A stretch of DNA of 24,876 bases from Pelargonium nanum (taxonomy: Eukaryota; Streptophyta; Magnoliopsida; Geraniales; Geraniaceae). Shown in pieces: positions 11,401 through 20,228 of the stretch. The stretch spans positions 1-24,876 of the forward strand of contig JAYMTF010001256.1 of the NCBI GenBank assembly GCA_036897485.1, given 5' to 3'. Position 1 is the first letter of the stretch; the number at the start of each line of letters is the position of its first letter. The notes below the pieces were generated by a model. It saw only the letters and a list, made by a program, of their open reading frames with translations. It was not told where the DNA came from and made no database searches. The translations under genes and the position numbers were made by a program.

Positions 11401-13359
11401 AGCCGTGAGAATGACTTTGAAAATAAAATAATGAACGCTTAAACCAAGGATTCACAAAAAGATTTAGTTACATTTGAACATGAATATAACCTTAAAACTT
11501 ACCACGAACCTAGCGACCTCTGTGGCATTATGAACAGCTACACTTTTTGGAGTGATTTCAGTGAGGAGCAATATAGCAACCTAGTACAGGAGGGAGAGGT
11601 GAAGGGGAAAATATTAACTATACCGCATACAAAACCTTTCATTGAAGGAAAGTAAAATATACATATTTTGGCTATTGTATATCTGCAACTGAGACATTTT
11701 AAATGCTCTTTTTGTACCAAAACAAAACTCAATAAGCAAACTGTAATAGAATGAGTTATTATTAATAAGCAAACAAGGTTGCTTGGAACAAAATTATTTC
11801 TTAACACAATCACTCCTCTCTAATACAAAAGAAGATTTGATAGAACTACTTATTTACTGAACCATCCCCAGTCTTATTTATGCATAAGTCATTCGGGTCC
11901 ATCCAATGGAGAAATGAATTGCATCAACCATAAACAACTAAAATGGGGTTTACCCACAATTATTAGACAGTATTCCCAGGTTTTCCACATGCAACTCCAG
12001 ATACTCCATATTAGTTAAATAATGATTTTCAGGTGGCCATGTCATTCCAGTTCACATCATAATGACACATGAACCATGGTGTGAAATACAATAAGACAAC
12101 TGAAAGATGAACAATGGCCAAACACGGACAAGTGAAACAAAGATAATTAGGAGAGAATACACCATGAAAGCAGCTAGACTGGAAAGAAGAATCAAGAATG
12201 TATAGTGTTTTCAGATAATAAATATAGATATATGCATATATGTCTATGAGCAATGGAAGATACTAGTCAGTAGATGCTTATATTTTCTTTTGCAAGTGCA
12301 TGCAACTAAGATCTAGACATCCTCATAATGGATGCCCATACTATTTCCTTAGCACAAAAATATCGTTGATGGATTAAGACAAAGGTAGGACAAACATACA
12401 GTCATTACTCCAGTTGCTGCACTAACACCAGCTTCACCAAATATTGTTGTGGCTGCCTCTGTAACCAATGCAGTTGCTCCAATGTTCACCACACTAGGCA
12501 CATAAACACAGTCTAAAATAAGAAATAGCTTTCAAATTCAAGATGGAAATAAAAGTATTCATCTATGATGACAGCAATGAAAAGGCAGTACGTTGTGCCA
12601 ATAAGAATAGTTGTCAGGAACCGAGTCACATCCTTCCTGAGCAATTTGAAAACACCATTTTCAGACTCTTTCTCAGCCAACTCACGTATCTGGTAAAGAT
12701 ATATAGCAAATTTATCTGTCAAATTTTCTCTTATTGGAAACAGTGTGATTTAAGAATCCAATAACTTAGAGCATGTATACCTTCCATGGCCAAAGAGTGG
12801 TGATGGAAGTTTCTGCCATGGAGAAAAATGCCGAAAGACCCAGAAGGGCTGCCAATATCAAACCTTGCTCCCTAAACACTCGAAAAAGCTCCAACAGCTT
12901 CGGCCACGAATTTCTAAGCGCCAATAAGCTCTGCTGAATAATCCCATACTCTGCATTGACCACACCTTCCACAGCAAAAGCTCTATTACACCCAAACACC
13001 AAAACCCCACACATCATAGCACCCAAAACTATCCCACTCTTGAGCAAAACTCTAACAAGATCTACATTTGAACCTGAAGCCGCACTATAACCAGCACCCA
13101 TTTCTCCACCATCTCTAACTACAGATTGAGCTCTAACATCAAAAACAACACATTTCTTCGCTGAGCTACAATTCACAAACCTCCCAAATCCGCAGGGGGC
13201 AATGCAATTCCCCGAAACCCAACACGAAGACCGATTATTACTCAGAGATACCTTTTGCGGAAACTTCACCAACCGGCTGTGCCGCGCAAAAGACGAAGAC
13301 TGAAATCCCGATAAGAGCGCTGGCCGACCCAGTACCGAAAGCTCCAGTGCTATTTCCAT
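2421..13359 (-). CDS. MGR8/MGR9-like: Chloroplast CNNM/CorC-type protein (DUF21 + CBS pair + CorC_HlyC), Mg2+ transport family
   Basis: Fourteen exons in transcription order: 13359-12781, 12689-12592, 12493-12400, 11580-11503, 10925-10822, 9873-9792, 9304-9165, 9077-8999, 8895-8832, 8322-8231, 6703-6638, 6258-6142, 4972-4790, 2696-2421. All introns are GT-AG and the frame is continuous for 683 residues plus TAA. The start is the ATG at 13359; the few in-frame codons upstream hold no ATG. Residues 1-75 are rich in Ser/Arg/Ala, like a chloroplast transit peptide, and a hydrophobic segment spans about 109-129. A CNNM/DUF21 membrane domain covers about 166-345, with several helices and the TEITPKS motif at 264-270. 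CBS domains lie at about 363-418 and 427-488, a CorC_HlyC domain at about 496-610, and the tail is acidic. The architecture matches Arabidopsis At1g55930/At3g13070, reported as inner-envelope Mg2+ transporters (MGR8/9); transport here is inferred from family. The introns at 9874-10821, 10926-11502 and 11581-12399 hold nothing recognisable; others carry repeats listed separately. Confidence 0.92.
2682..3570. repeat. Tandem duplication, unit 1 (889 bp)
   Basis: This first unit of a direct tandem duplication starts 15 bp inside exon 14 of the chloroplast gene and runs into intron 13. It matches the next unit nearly base for base over long runs, for example in the blocks near 2700-2850 and 3470-3570. 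Relative to unit 2 it lacks about 80 bp near 3474 but has about 33 bp more near 2920-2950. It contains the working splice acceptor (AG at 2698-2697 on the minus strand). Confidence 0.85.
2846..3383. mobile_element. Palindromic (foldback/MITE-like) element, copy 1
   Basis: Left end TTTGCAAAGGAAAAA and right end TTTTCCTTTGCAAA are inverted copies. The inverted relation continues inward: the CACATGACGCTTAAGTTAAC block near 3054-3073 is mirrored by GTTAACTTAAGCGTCATGTG near 3210-3229. The whole thing is an imperfect hairpin of about 538 bp with no coding capacity. I could not find a clean target-site duplication, so the superfamily is open; Mutator-like MITEs are one possibility. Confidence 0.65.
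3571..4521. repeat. Tandem duplication, unit 2 (951 bp), with a disabled copy of the exon-14 splice acceptor
   Basis: This second unit lies directly after unit 1, both ending in the same CTCACTACTTGT block (3559-3570 and 4510-4521). It begins with a copy of the first bases of exon 14 and its acceptor. At the copied acceptor the minus strand reads TGCGG instead of TGCAG (3589-3586), so the AG is lost. Substitutions and indels show the duplication is not very recent. Confidence 0.85.
3735..4265. mobile_element. Palindromic (foldback/MITE-like) element, copy 2
   Basis: This copy of the element at 2846-3383 was carried along by the tandem duplication, since its position within the unit is the same. 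Its ends are TTTGCAAAGGAAAAA and TTTTCCTTTGCATA. It lacks about 33 bp present in copy 1, near 3800, and shows scattered substitutions. Confidence 0.65.
4522..4789. other. Remainder of intron 13 of the chloroplast gene
   Basis: This is AT-rich intron sequence between the duplication and the exon-13 donor (GT at 4789-4788, minus strand), including a short (TA)n run near 4731-4742. No further element was recognised. Confidence 0.5.
5226..5732. mobile_element. hAT-like non-autonomous element in intron 12
   Basis: The left end TTGAGTTGGCATTTTGGG and the reverse complement of the right end, TAGAGCTGGAATTTTGTG, form an imperfect 18-bp terminal inverted repeat of the TAGAGCTGGCAA type seen in plant hAT-like elements. 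Flanking 8-mers ttaagaat and ttacatat agree at five of eight positions, as expected for a worn hAT target duplication. The subterminal parts are rich in ACACGACAC-type motifs, a common plant repeat signature. A perfect 17-bp inverted repeat lies at 5259-5275 and 5312-5328. The middle part (about 5370-5570) is unlike the ends and may be a nested insertion. No coding capacity. Confidence 0.5.
7955..8144. mobile_element. Stowaway-like (Tc1/mariner) MITE in intron 10
   Basis: The left end ATCCCTCCGTCCCAAAAGTG is close to the CTCCCTCCGTCCC terminus of plant Stowaway MITEs and follows a TA dinucleotide. The right end, reverse-complemented, reads CTTCCTTCCTAAAATAAGTG, a partly decayed inverted copy. 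The element is about 190 bp, has no coding capacity, and sits in the 1.5-kb intron between exons 10 and 11. The rest of this intron (6704-7954 and 8145-8230) shows nothing recognisable. Confidence 0.6.
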
Positions 13360-13740
13360 ACCGAAAAATGCCAATGGGAATCTAAGAAAAAGTGGGCAAG
13401 AGATGGTTTCTCGACCCAGTGAAAAAAATTAAAACTTGAAGGCGAAATTGGGTCTGTACAAGAACTGTGAAGATTGGTTTTTGGGGGAAAATGGAGGTTG
13501 GTGAGGGTGGTCGCTAGGTTTTGGTGGGCTAGAGATGAAGAGGAGGAAGAGAGAAAGGGGTGTGGTGGGTGTGAGGGGATGAGAGTCGTGCCATTGGCAG
13601 CAACTGGAATTGGATGGAAGAGAAGGTGTTCGTTGGCGTTGGAGACGAAGAATTTGAGCAAGTGGCAGTGAAGCGAAATTGACTGTGAGACCGAGACACC
13701 AAGTTTATCATCTTTTTTAGATTTTTGTGTTGGTGTTGGT
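13360..13740 (-). promoter_or_regulatory. Leader region of the chloroplast CNNM-type gene with an upstream ATG
   Basis: On the minus strand the sequence just before the ATG at 13359 is CT-rich (about 13510-13560), typical of plant 5' UTRs. An upstream ATG at 13594-13592 opens a 22-codon frame ending at 13529. The same frame is open from a farther ATG at 13711 (60 codons). No TATA box is convincing, in keeping with a broad, TATA-less plastid-gene promoter. The transcription start is unknown, so whether either ATG is transcribed is inference. Confidence 0.4.
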
Positions 13741-14572
13741 GTTGGAGCTGCGTGCTTCCTCCGATTTTCTTTCCTTTTCTTTACCTTTTCGTTTGTGTTA
13801 CATCCATTTTATTAAATCTTTTTTTAGGAACATTTTGATTTTGATATTGATATGAGAAGAAATGCAAGTCAAACAAATTAATGAATAAAACTCTTTGGAG
13901 TCAATTAAAAAGGGTACGCTATAAATTACTTTTTACGTATTAAAAATTAAAAAATGTTGACACGTGACGTAACATATATATCTAGGAACTTCATCTTAAC
14001 ATTTTGTAATAAGGCGCGAAGTAGCCTTTAAGTGCTTGATTGAAACGATCACTTTGATAGCATCTCAAGATTGGATGAGATAAAATATTTCACCATCGTA
14101 TGAGGGAGTCAAGCGTTGGTAAGTGTGCAAGGAAGTAGTCTCAACTTATACCGACGGGGATGCATACTCATATAAGGAAATTGCTCCACCACGGCCCCAT
14201 TATGTGGATTGTCATCAATGACACCTGATAACCCTTATAGCTTTATTATTGTTGCCTTTTCGACAGTTGAGGCATGATTCATTACCACCTCAAAAAGAAA
14301 AATAGGTACGAAGATCACTACTCAACAAAAGAATTTTTCAGGCCGAGTCATCACTCTCACTAGAGGAATCACTCTATTCGAGTTAGGGTATGATGATTCC
14401 TATGTATCGGAGCACGCGAGACTTGAAAACTGAAACATCGCAAACAAACTTCATTCAGAAGACATTAATGTCGAAGCACATATGCAACTTGAAAAACCTT
14501 TCGTTAGCCCTAACTAGTCATGCGCTCATATAGCAATTGTGGTTTGTTAGAGCAGGGGGCAAGTGTTGTGTC
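13741..14572. other. Intergenic region, unclassified
   Basis: No gene recognised. The part from about 14010 to 14570 is richer in GC than its surroundings and has a retroelement-like feel, but I could not translate any conserved domain or find terminal repeats in it. The G-box noted at 13961 lies near its left end. Confidence 0.35.
13961..13970. promoter_or_regulatory. G-box plus second ACGT core
   Basis: The sequence CACGTGACGT contains a perfect palindromic G-box (CACGTG) followed at once by a second ACGT core, and is preceded by TTGA. It lies about 600 bp before the chloroplast gene's start codon. G-boxes bind bZIP and bHLH (for example PIF) factors, which often control plastid genes. The function is inferred from the motif alone. 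Confidence 0.35.
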
Positions 14573-14718
14573 ATGCCCACAAGATGGGTTGCACACCACG
14601 AAGATGGCCCAATACGCGTCGCCATATTATCATTGAGTATAATTTATGCCCACAAGATGGGTCGCACACCACGAAGATGGCCCAATACACGTCGCCATAT
14701 TATCATTGAGTATAATTT
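14573..14718. repeat. 73-bp direct tandem repeat, two units
   Basis: Units 14573-14645 and 14646-14718 match at 71 of 73 positions; the differences are t/c in GGGT(T/C)GCAC and g/a in AATAC(G/A)CGTCG. They abut exactly. The repeat contains no recognised motif and lies in the intergenic stretch downstream of the O-methyltransferase gene. The near-identity indicates a fairly recent duplication. Confidence 0.9.
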
Positions 14719-14976
14719 AATTTGGGCTTCAGAGTGGCTTCCACTTGAATTCTTGTTTTTGCTGTTCTAAGAGCTCGAAAAGGTAAAGAGTTCATATTGA
14801 GAAGACATGTAGGATCCATAACATATGGTTGAAAAATGAGTCTTCTAGCATCTTTCATGAAGATAGTACAAAATATGTGTATGAACATAAGAGAGTAGCT
14901 GGAAAGTTGAATAGGATTACCGTAGAAATGGTAGAACCTTATTCACCATATATATATATTTTGACAAAGATTGAAC
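14719..14976. other. 3' flank of the O-methyltransferase gene
   Basis: This region, about 260 bp, holds the presumed 3' UTR of the minus-strand O-methyltransferase. A (TA)n run lies at about 14946-14958. No other gene or element was recognised. Confidence 0.4.
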
Positions 14977-16372
14977 TTATTTATAAATCTCCATAACCCA
15001 AAAGTTACAAACAAAACACTGGAATCTGATGCCTGCAAATCCAGCTCCCATGGCCAAAGCCATGAACTCCTCTTGCGTCCGCTCCTTCCCACCAGGGTTT
15101 TGTGTCATCATAAGCACATCAATCTCCGAGTTGGCTTTCTCAGCTGCACTACTCTCCGGCAGGCTCGAAATCACTGCCTCCACAACTATCACCTTTCCGT
15201 CCACCGGAATTGCATCGTAGCACTTCTTCAGCAACTTCAAGCACTCACTATCACTCCAATCATGAAGTATCCACTGCATATATATACATGTAAAAACAAA
15301 CACTCTAACATAAATATGGACTTCAACTATCAGTTTAAACTTTTAGATGAGTTGGTTTTCTAACAGTACTCACCTTCATAAAAATGGCGTCTCCTTCGGG
15401 AACAGACTCAAACATATCACCACCCACATGCTCCACACCTGCAAATTCACTAGTTATTGCATTGGCTCGTTTCTTAGGCGTCTCAGAGGTCCCAGGTTCA
15501 AGTCTTATTATAGTGTTAGTATCACAAATAAAAAAAAAAGAAGTGACTGAAGTGAAATAGGCATGTACCAGGATAGGTTGGGGCATGTTGAATGACATGA
15601 GGCAAGTCAAAATTAATACCCCTAATAAAGGGATATTTTGAAGTGATTATGCTAAGGTTGACTCCCAAGCCTCCACCAACATCAACCAGCTGCCTGATAT
15701 GCTCAAAACCTCTGTATGCTTCCAGGATCTTGTGTGCAACTATAGTTGTGTGGTTGAGCATAGCTGTATTCAAAACCTGACTAAACCTCGGGTCTTTCCT
15801 CGCGTACTCAAACACGTGCATTCCATGTCTCCTGTTAAATGGAATGCCTCCTTCAAGAATTGATGATTTCAGTTCACTCCTATGAAAACAAATCATCATT
15901 AACTCAAGAAAAAGGAAGTATTGACAAAAGTTTGTATTGAGTCCTAGGGAAAATAGAGCACAGACCAACTATTCATATAGACCTTGTCTTGAGTCAGGGC
16001 CATGAGAGGGCCTAATGACACACCATCTTGATTCCGGACCAAGAATTTAGCCACAGGCGCGAGACCATAGCGCCTCTGAGGAGAGACAGTGCTGTTATCA
16101 TCATAAAGAGAGCAAGAAAGCACAGAGTGAGTGACAAGAAGCCTTAGGATCCTGTCCAGCATGATGGGCGCGTCCGGGTTCTTGGTGGGCATTTGTGCTG
16201 CAATCTCTGAGGGGGAGAGCTTCCCATTCGTACCCGACTTGGCTATGATTTCAAAAATGCCAAGCTCTATTGCTGCTTGCATTGCCATGGAAAGAGCTGA
16301 TAAGTTCACCAATTGGAAGGCATAGGAGAAATGATCTTGATCCTCTTCATCTGCTGAATAATTTGATGCCAT
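14977..16372 (-). CDS. COMT-family (class II) O-methyltransferase
   Basis: Four exons, 16372-15966, 15879-15569, 15438-15374 and 15273-14977, are joined by GT-AG introns and give 359 residues, the usual length for plant caffeic acid O-methyltransferases. An N-terminal dimerisation domain (about 15-120) precedes the Rossmann-type SAM-binding domain. The SAM motif LVDVGGGLG is at 200-208, followed by [10 protein letters not shown]. The catalytic base is His265 (WILHDW), with Glu293 and Glu325 as its partners; all three keep the spacing of alfalfa COMT His269/Glu297/Glu329. NPGGKERT is also kept. The enzyme should transfer a methyl group from S-adenosylmethionine to a phenolic hydroxyl (or possibly an amine, as in anthranilate N-methyltransferases) in the cytosol. 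Differences from true lignin COMTs, such as MTQNPGG in place of LAHNPGG and a divergent substrate-pocket region, argue for a specialised metabolite as substrate; which one cannot be read from sequence. The gene appears intact. Confidence 0.92.
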
Positions 16373-16916
16373 AGCTCATATTACTCACAATGTTTTGCTA
16401 TGGAACTTGCAATAATATTGATCAATACTAAAAATCTTTCATTTTGGTGGGTCTTAAAAGGACAAAATCCATCAAAGACCTTATTAAGGTATATGTTTTT
16501 TTATATGGATTTCCACTAGATATAGATTGTTTTTGTATGTTATTCATTTTTGGTCATGCACTTTTTATTGTCTTCAAGAAACTCTAACTGGCTATTAGTA
16601 GTTAAACCCTTCAAATTTGTTTATTCGTTTACTTGTCTTGTAAACCACTATATACTAATTTGGATTTTAGGTCTCTAAACTGTCACCACATCACCATTAA
16701 TTTAGTTCATCAACTTAAAAGCAAAAGAAGAACTAATATTGGCTCTTTCAACTGTCTAACTTTGGGCCAAAATAGCATATGTTATCTATGTGTTGATGTG
16801 ACAAAAAAGTTCAGATTTTTATTCAAATACCTAATAAATCATTGTTACTTTTTGGAGGGTGAAACATTGTTACTTATTGTATTATCATATCAGGTAAAAC
16901 CATACATAATTGAAAC
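16373..16916 (-). promoter_or_regulatory. Intergenic: O-methyltransferase promoter and 3' end of the receptor kinase
   Basis: These 544 AT-rich bp have no gene. On the minus strand CATATAAAAAAA at about 16495-16506 is a possible TATA box, 125-135 bp before the O-methyltransferase ATG, implying a leader near 100 nt. The 3' UTR of the upstream receptor kinase must end in the right part. No further motif stands out. Confidence 0.35.
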
Positions 16917-19900
16917 TTAACTAACAAATTTGATAGCAATTTGATGTTTTTCAAGCTTCTCAGTTCCGGCATAGACATCTCTGATCTTGTTTAGCTCAGC
17001 TCTAACTTTGCTGATATCCATTCGATCTTTTAGCGACTCTGCACAGCATGCTATTCCAATTCCAACAACACAAACCAGGCACTCCAAGCTCTTGTCTCTC
17101 ATATATCCACCTTTCTCTTCCTGAACTACAATTATTGGATCCACTATTTCCTCCACTCTCTCAGGAAAAGCCATCTCAGCATATTTATGCAGGTTTAGAC
17201 CATCTTTGAACATGCCATCAGTTGGTCTTTTTCCTGTGAACATCTCTAGTAAAAGAATGCCATAGCTATACACATCACCATATGTTGACACCTTGCTTCC
17301 CATACCATATTCTGCACAATTGTTTTTACACATGAAATATATCAGAAGAAGATTATAGTTTTGGTTAAGAACATACAACATATTTGAAACAAGAATGTCA
17401 CCTGGAGCTACATAGCCAATAGATCCTTTTAAACCAAGAGAGCTGCTTTGATTTGCTGAACAAGTGTGTGGGGTTACTGGGAGAAATCTTGCAAGTCCAA
17501 AATCACTCACGCATGCTGTCATATCTCCATCAAGAAGAACATTGCTCGGCTTCAGATCACAGTGAACAATTGGTGGATGACAACCGTGATGAAGATAGTC
17601 TAGTGCACACGCGACGTCAATTGCAATGTTTAGCCTCTGAAGAAGATTTAAGTTAGTTGTGTCACCGTGCCCTGGGGATACACTAGGAACCGGATGCAAC
17701 CACTCTTCTAGGCTTCCGTTGACCATAAACTCAAATACCAAAGCCTTGAAATCTTTACCCTGGAAATCAATACTTGAACATGCAGTCAAGGTTCTGACAA
17801 GGTTCCGGTGCCTGATATTTCTCAAGGCTTCACATTCAGCTATAAAACTCTTAGAAGCTCCTACATGTTGAAGGTTGAGAACTTTCACAGCAACAAGTGC
17901 CTCATCTTCATCTTCAAGAACTCCTGCATACACTGACCCAAAATTTCCTTCCCCAATCAAATTCTCTGAAGAGAACCCATCAGTAGCTCTAAGGAGTCTT
18001 TCATAAGATAGCTTCACAAGCCAGCCATCAAATGAAGGATTTGTATTAGGACTATCCACCTTTTTCTTTCTTAACTGACACCAAATAGTTGCTGCTAGTA
18101 TCAATCCTAAAAGTGCACAAAAGATGGGTATCACCACTCTCAGCACAAAATGCAGTCTCTTACTTCTAGCCTCTTCAGCAGTGCACATAGGTAACTTCAG
18201 CTGAGGCATGCCACCACAGAGCTTCATGTTTCCAGTAATTGGAACTGCACTTGTAAGTCTAAAAACTCCGCGAGTTGGTACCTCACCTTCGAGATCATTA
18301 TAAGATAGATTCAAGTATTGCAGGTGGGAAAAAGTCTCCAAGTATGCTGGAATTTGTCCGGACAAGTTGTTTTGTGACAAGTCCAAGAACTTGACATCTC
18401 TGAAAGAGGCCAGAGATTGAGGAATTGCCCCTTGGAAGAAGTTGACCTCCATATACAGCCTCACTAAACTTGTGCAGCTCCCAAGACTACTGGGGATTTC
18501 ACCTGATAACTGGTTGTTGGAGACATCTAGATGGGAGAGCCTTGTCAATTTACCAACTTCAGCTGGAAGAGAGCCTGTCAAGTGGTTGCAAGACAGATCA
18601 ACGTAAGAGAGAGTGGTTGCTAGTTTTGGTATAATGCCACTAAGGTTGTTCTGAGAAATGGACATCATCAGCAGATTGCGACATTGTCCTAGACTTGAAG
18701 GTATTCTTCCCTCCAAGTTGTTGCTTGTGAAGTTAAGTACACCAAGCAAACCTAGATTTCCAAGGGAAGATGGGATTGTCCCGGACAAGAAGTTGTCATT
18801 CAGAAAGAGTTCACTCAACATTTGCAAGTCACCGATGGAGAAGGGAATGCTTCCAGTCAACTGATTGCTTTCCATTCCCAATGCCTCCAAGCTGACAAGA
18901 CTTCCAATTCCAATCGGGATGGTTCCTTCGAGCTTGTTTCTTCCTAGCTGCAATGTTCTAAGCTTGGTTGAGAAGCTGCTCAAAGACTGTGGCAGCGTAG
19001 CTCGGAAACTGTTGTCATTCAAAGTAAGAACTTCTAAGTTGGTGCAGTTAGCTAGAGAAGAGAGAAACACTGAGTCATCATATTCTCCATTTCCAAGACG
19101 GTTGTGATGGAGTGCTAGTGCTATGAGTTTATGCAAACGTGCTAGAGAAGGAACCTTCCCTGTGAACTGATTCGTCCCCATAATAATGTGCCTTAGGTTT
19201 GTGGCATTGGCTAATGTAACTGGAAGCTGGCCTGTCAAGTTGTTTGTATGAAGATTGAGAAGTTCAAGTTTTGGGAGGGTGAGGCCTAGATCAGGAGGAA
19301 GAGTGCCATGAATTTGGTTTCCCGGCGCAGAAAGAAGAGTAAGGGAGGACAGATTGTAGATTGATGAGGGAATGGTGCTGGAAAGCTTGTTTCGGCAGAC
19401 AGCAAAGTATGATAAACTTGTCAACTGACCTATGGATTCAGGGATATTCCCCTCTAACCGGTTAAATGGTGTGGAAAGTGTTTGAAGAGATGACAAGTTC
19501 CCAAGTGAAGGCGGTATGTGTCCGGAGAGAAAGTTGTGATCAAGCTGAATTACCTCAAGAACTGGCAAGTAGCTCAGCTCTAGGGGGATTTCCCCTGACA
19601 GTTTATTTTCGCGTAAGCTGAGGTAAGTGAGGCCTGAGCAATGGGATATGTTGGTTGGAATTGCACCTTCGAAAGAGTTACCATCAAGGTCTAGTAGTTG
19701 CAGCCTACGCAACTGGCCTATTTGGTCAGGGATTTGGAGGCTGAAGTGGTTTCTACGAAGGTCCAAGACCTCGAGAAAGCTCAGATTTCCTATGCTTGGT
19801 GGCAAGGACCCTCCTAATTGCTTTGACTGCAGATCTAACATGGTGACCCTCCCTTGGTGCTGCTGGCTGCAGGTAACGCCTCGCCAGTCACAGAAATGGA

Positions 19901-20084
19901 CCGAGTCATTCCACGAGCTCATAATTTGGTGAGGATCATGAGTTACTTTGCTCTTGAATGCAAGCAGCGCCTGGTGATCTGTCTCATTCCCACCCTGATA
20001 GGTTGCTGATATGGTGACTGCAAAACCTGAATGCAGCAAACACAGGCAAAAGGTAAGTAAGAAAATAATTCCGAACAGCTCCAT
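16917..20084 (-). CDS. LRR receptor-like kinase, subfamily XII (EFR/Xa21/At3g47570-like)
   Basis: Two exons, 20084-17402 and 17311-16917, with a 90-bp GT-AG intron, give 1025 residues. There is a signal peptide (1-22), an LRRNT with CDWRGVTC (65-72), and about 20 extracellular leucine-rich repeats (about 77-610), including the FLSSLANCTNL element typical of subfamily XII. A Cys-pair cap (623-634) and a transmembrane helix (about 647-668) ending in RKKK follow. The kinase has the glycine loop GEGNFGSVYAG (711-721), Lys734, catalytic loop HCDLKPSN (841-848, Asp843), DFG (861-863) and APE (893-895). HCD in place of HRD makes it a non-RD kinase, the class tied to pattern-recognition receptors such as FLS2, EFR and Xa21, so plasma-membrane perception of a microbial molecule is the likely role; the ligand is unknown. 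All catalytic residues are kept and I see no break. The intron site in the codon of Glu895 matches the family's usual intron. The 90-bp intron has no stop in frame, so annotation as a single exon (1055 aa) would be an error. Confidence 0.93.
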   Translation of the reverse strand: MELFGIIFLLTFCLCLLHSGFAVTISATYQGGNETDHQALLAFKSKVTHDPHQIMSSWNDSVHFCDWRGVTCSQQHQGRVTMLDLQSKQLGGSLPPSIGNLSFLEVLDLRRNHFSLQIPDQIGQLRRLQLLDLDGNSFEGAIPTNISHCSGLTYLSLRENKLSGEIPLELSYLPVLEVIQLDHNFLSGHIPPSLGNLSSLQTLSTPFNRLEGNIPESIGQLTSLSYFAVCRNKLSSTIPSSIYNLSSLTLLSAPGNQIHGTLPPDLGLTLPKLELLNLHTNNLTGQLPVTLANATNLRHIIMGTNQFTGKVPSLARLHKLIALALHHNRLGNGEYDDSVFLSSLANCTNLEVLTLNDNSFRATLPQSLSSFSTKLRTLQLGRNKLEGTIPIGIGSLVSLEALGMESNQLTGSIPFSIGDLQMLSELFLNDNFLSGTIPSSLGNLGLLGVLNFTSNNLEGRIPSSLGQCRNLLMMSISQNNLSGIIPKLATTLSYVDLSCNHLTGSLPAEVGKLTRLSHLDVSNNQLSGEIPSSLGSCTSLVRLYMEVNFFQGAIPQSLASFRDVKFLDLSQNNLSGQIPAYLETFSHLQYLNLSYNDLEGEVPTRGVFRLTSAVPITGNMKLCGGMPQLKLPMCTAEEARSKRLHFVLRVVIPIFCALLGLILAATIWCQLRKKKVDSPNTNPSFDGWLVKLSYERLLRATDGFSSENLIGEGNFGSVYAGVLEDEDEALVAVKVLNLQHVGASKSFIAECEALRNIRHRNLVRTLTACSSIDFQGKDFKALVFEFMVNGSLEEWLHPVPSVSPGHGDTTNLNLLQRLNIAIDVACALDYLHHGCHPPIVHCDLKPSNVLLDGDMTACVSDFGLARFLPVTPHTCSANQSSSLGLKGSIGYVAPGDILVSNMLYVLNQNYNLLLIYFMCKNNCAEYGMGSKVSTYGDVYSYGILLLEMFTGKRPTDGMFKDGLNLHKYAEMAFPERVEEIVDPIIVVQEEKGGYMRDKSLECLVCVVGIGIACCAESLKDRMDISKVRAELNKIRDVYAGTEKLEKHQIAIKFVS

Positions 20085-20175
20085 TTTGGTATAGGAAACT
20101 TTTGTTTTATGGTTGCAAAGAGGATATCAAAATAAACTCCAGTGGGATGTGGTTTGCTCCTGGAAAAGCAAGGAA

Positions 20176-20182
20176 ATTTATA
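20176..20182 (-). promoter_or_regulatory. TATA box of the receptor kinase
   Basis: TATAAAT on the minus strand lies 92-98 bp before the ATG at 20084. With usual spacing, transcription would start near 20150 and give a leader of about 65 nt. Confidence 0.5.
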
Positions 20183-20228
20183 AGCATTGATGAGCAATGA
20201 CAGATCCCAGATGTTTTGCAGCAGTAGA

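Noticed and set aside
13372..13374. Earlier start for the chloroplast gene, five codons upstream
   Set aside because: The codon there is TTG on the minus strand, not ATG. The first true in-frame ATG is at 13359-13357.
14537..14770. Plus-strand open frame across the 73-bp repeat
   Set aside because: The frame is created by the duplication itself; it has no start context or recognisable domain.
14971..15363. Open frame on the plus strand across the O-methyltransferase exons
   Set aside because: It is antisense to well-supported coding exons and its product has no family features.
17312..17401. Receptor kinase as one uninterrupted 1055-residue exon
   Set aside because: The extra 30 residues split the APE motif and are bounded by good GT and AG sites. 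Removing them restores the family sequence VAPEYGMGS.
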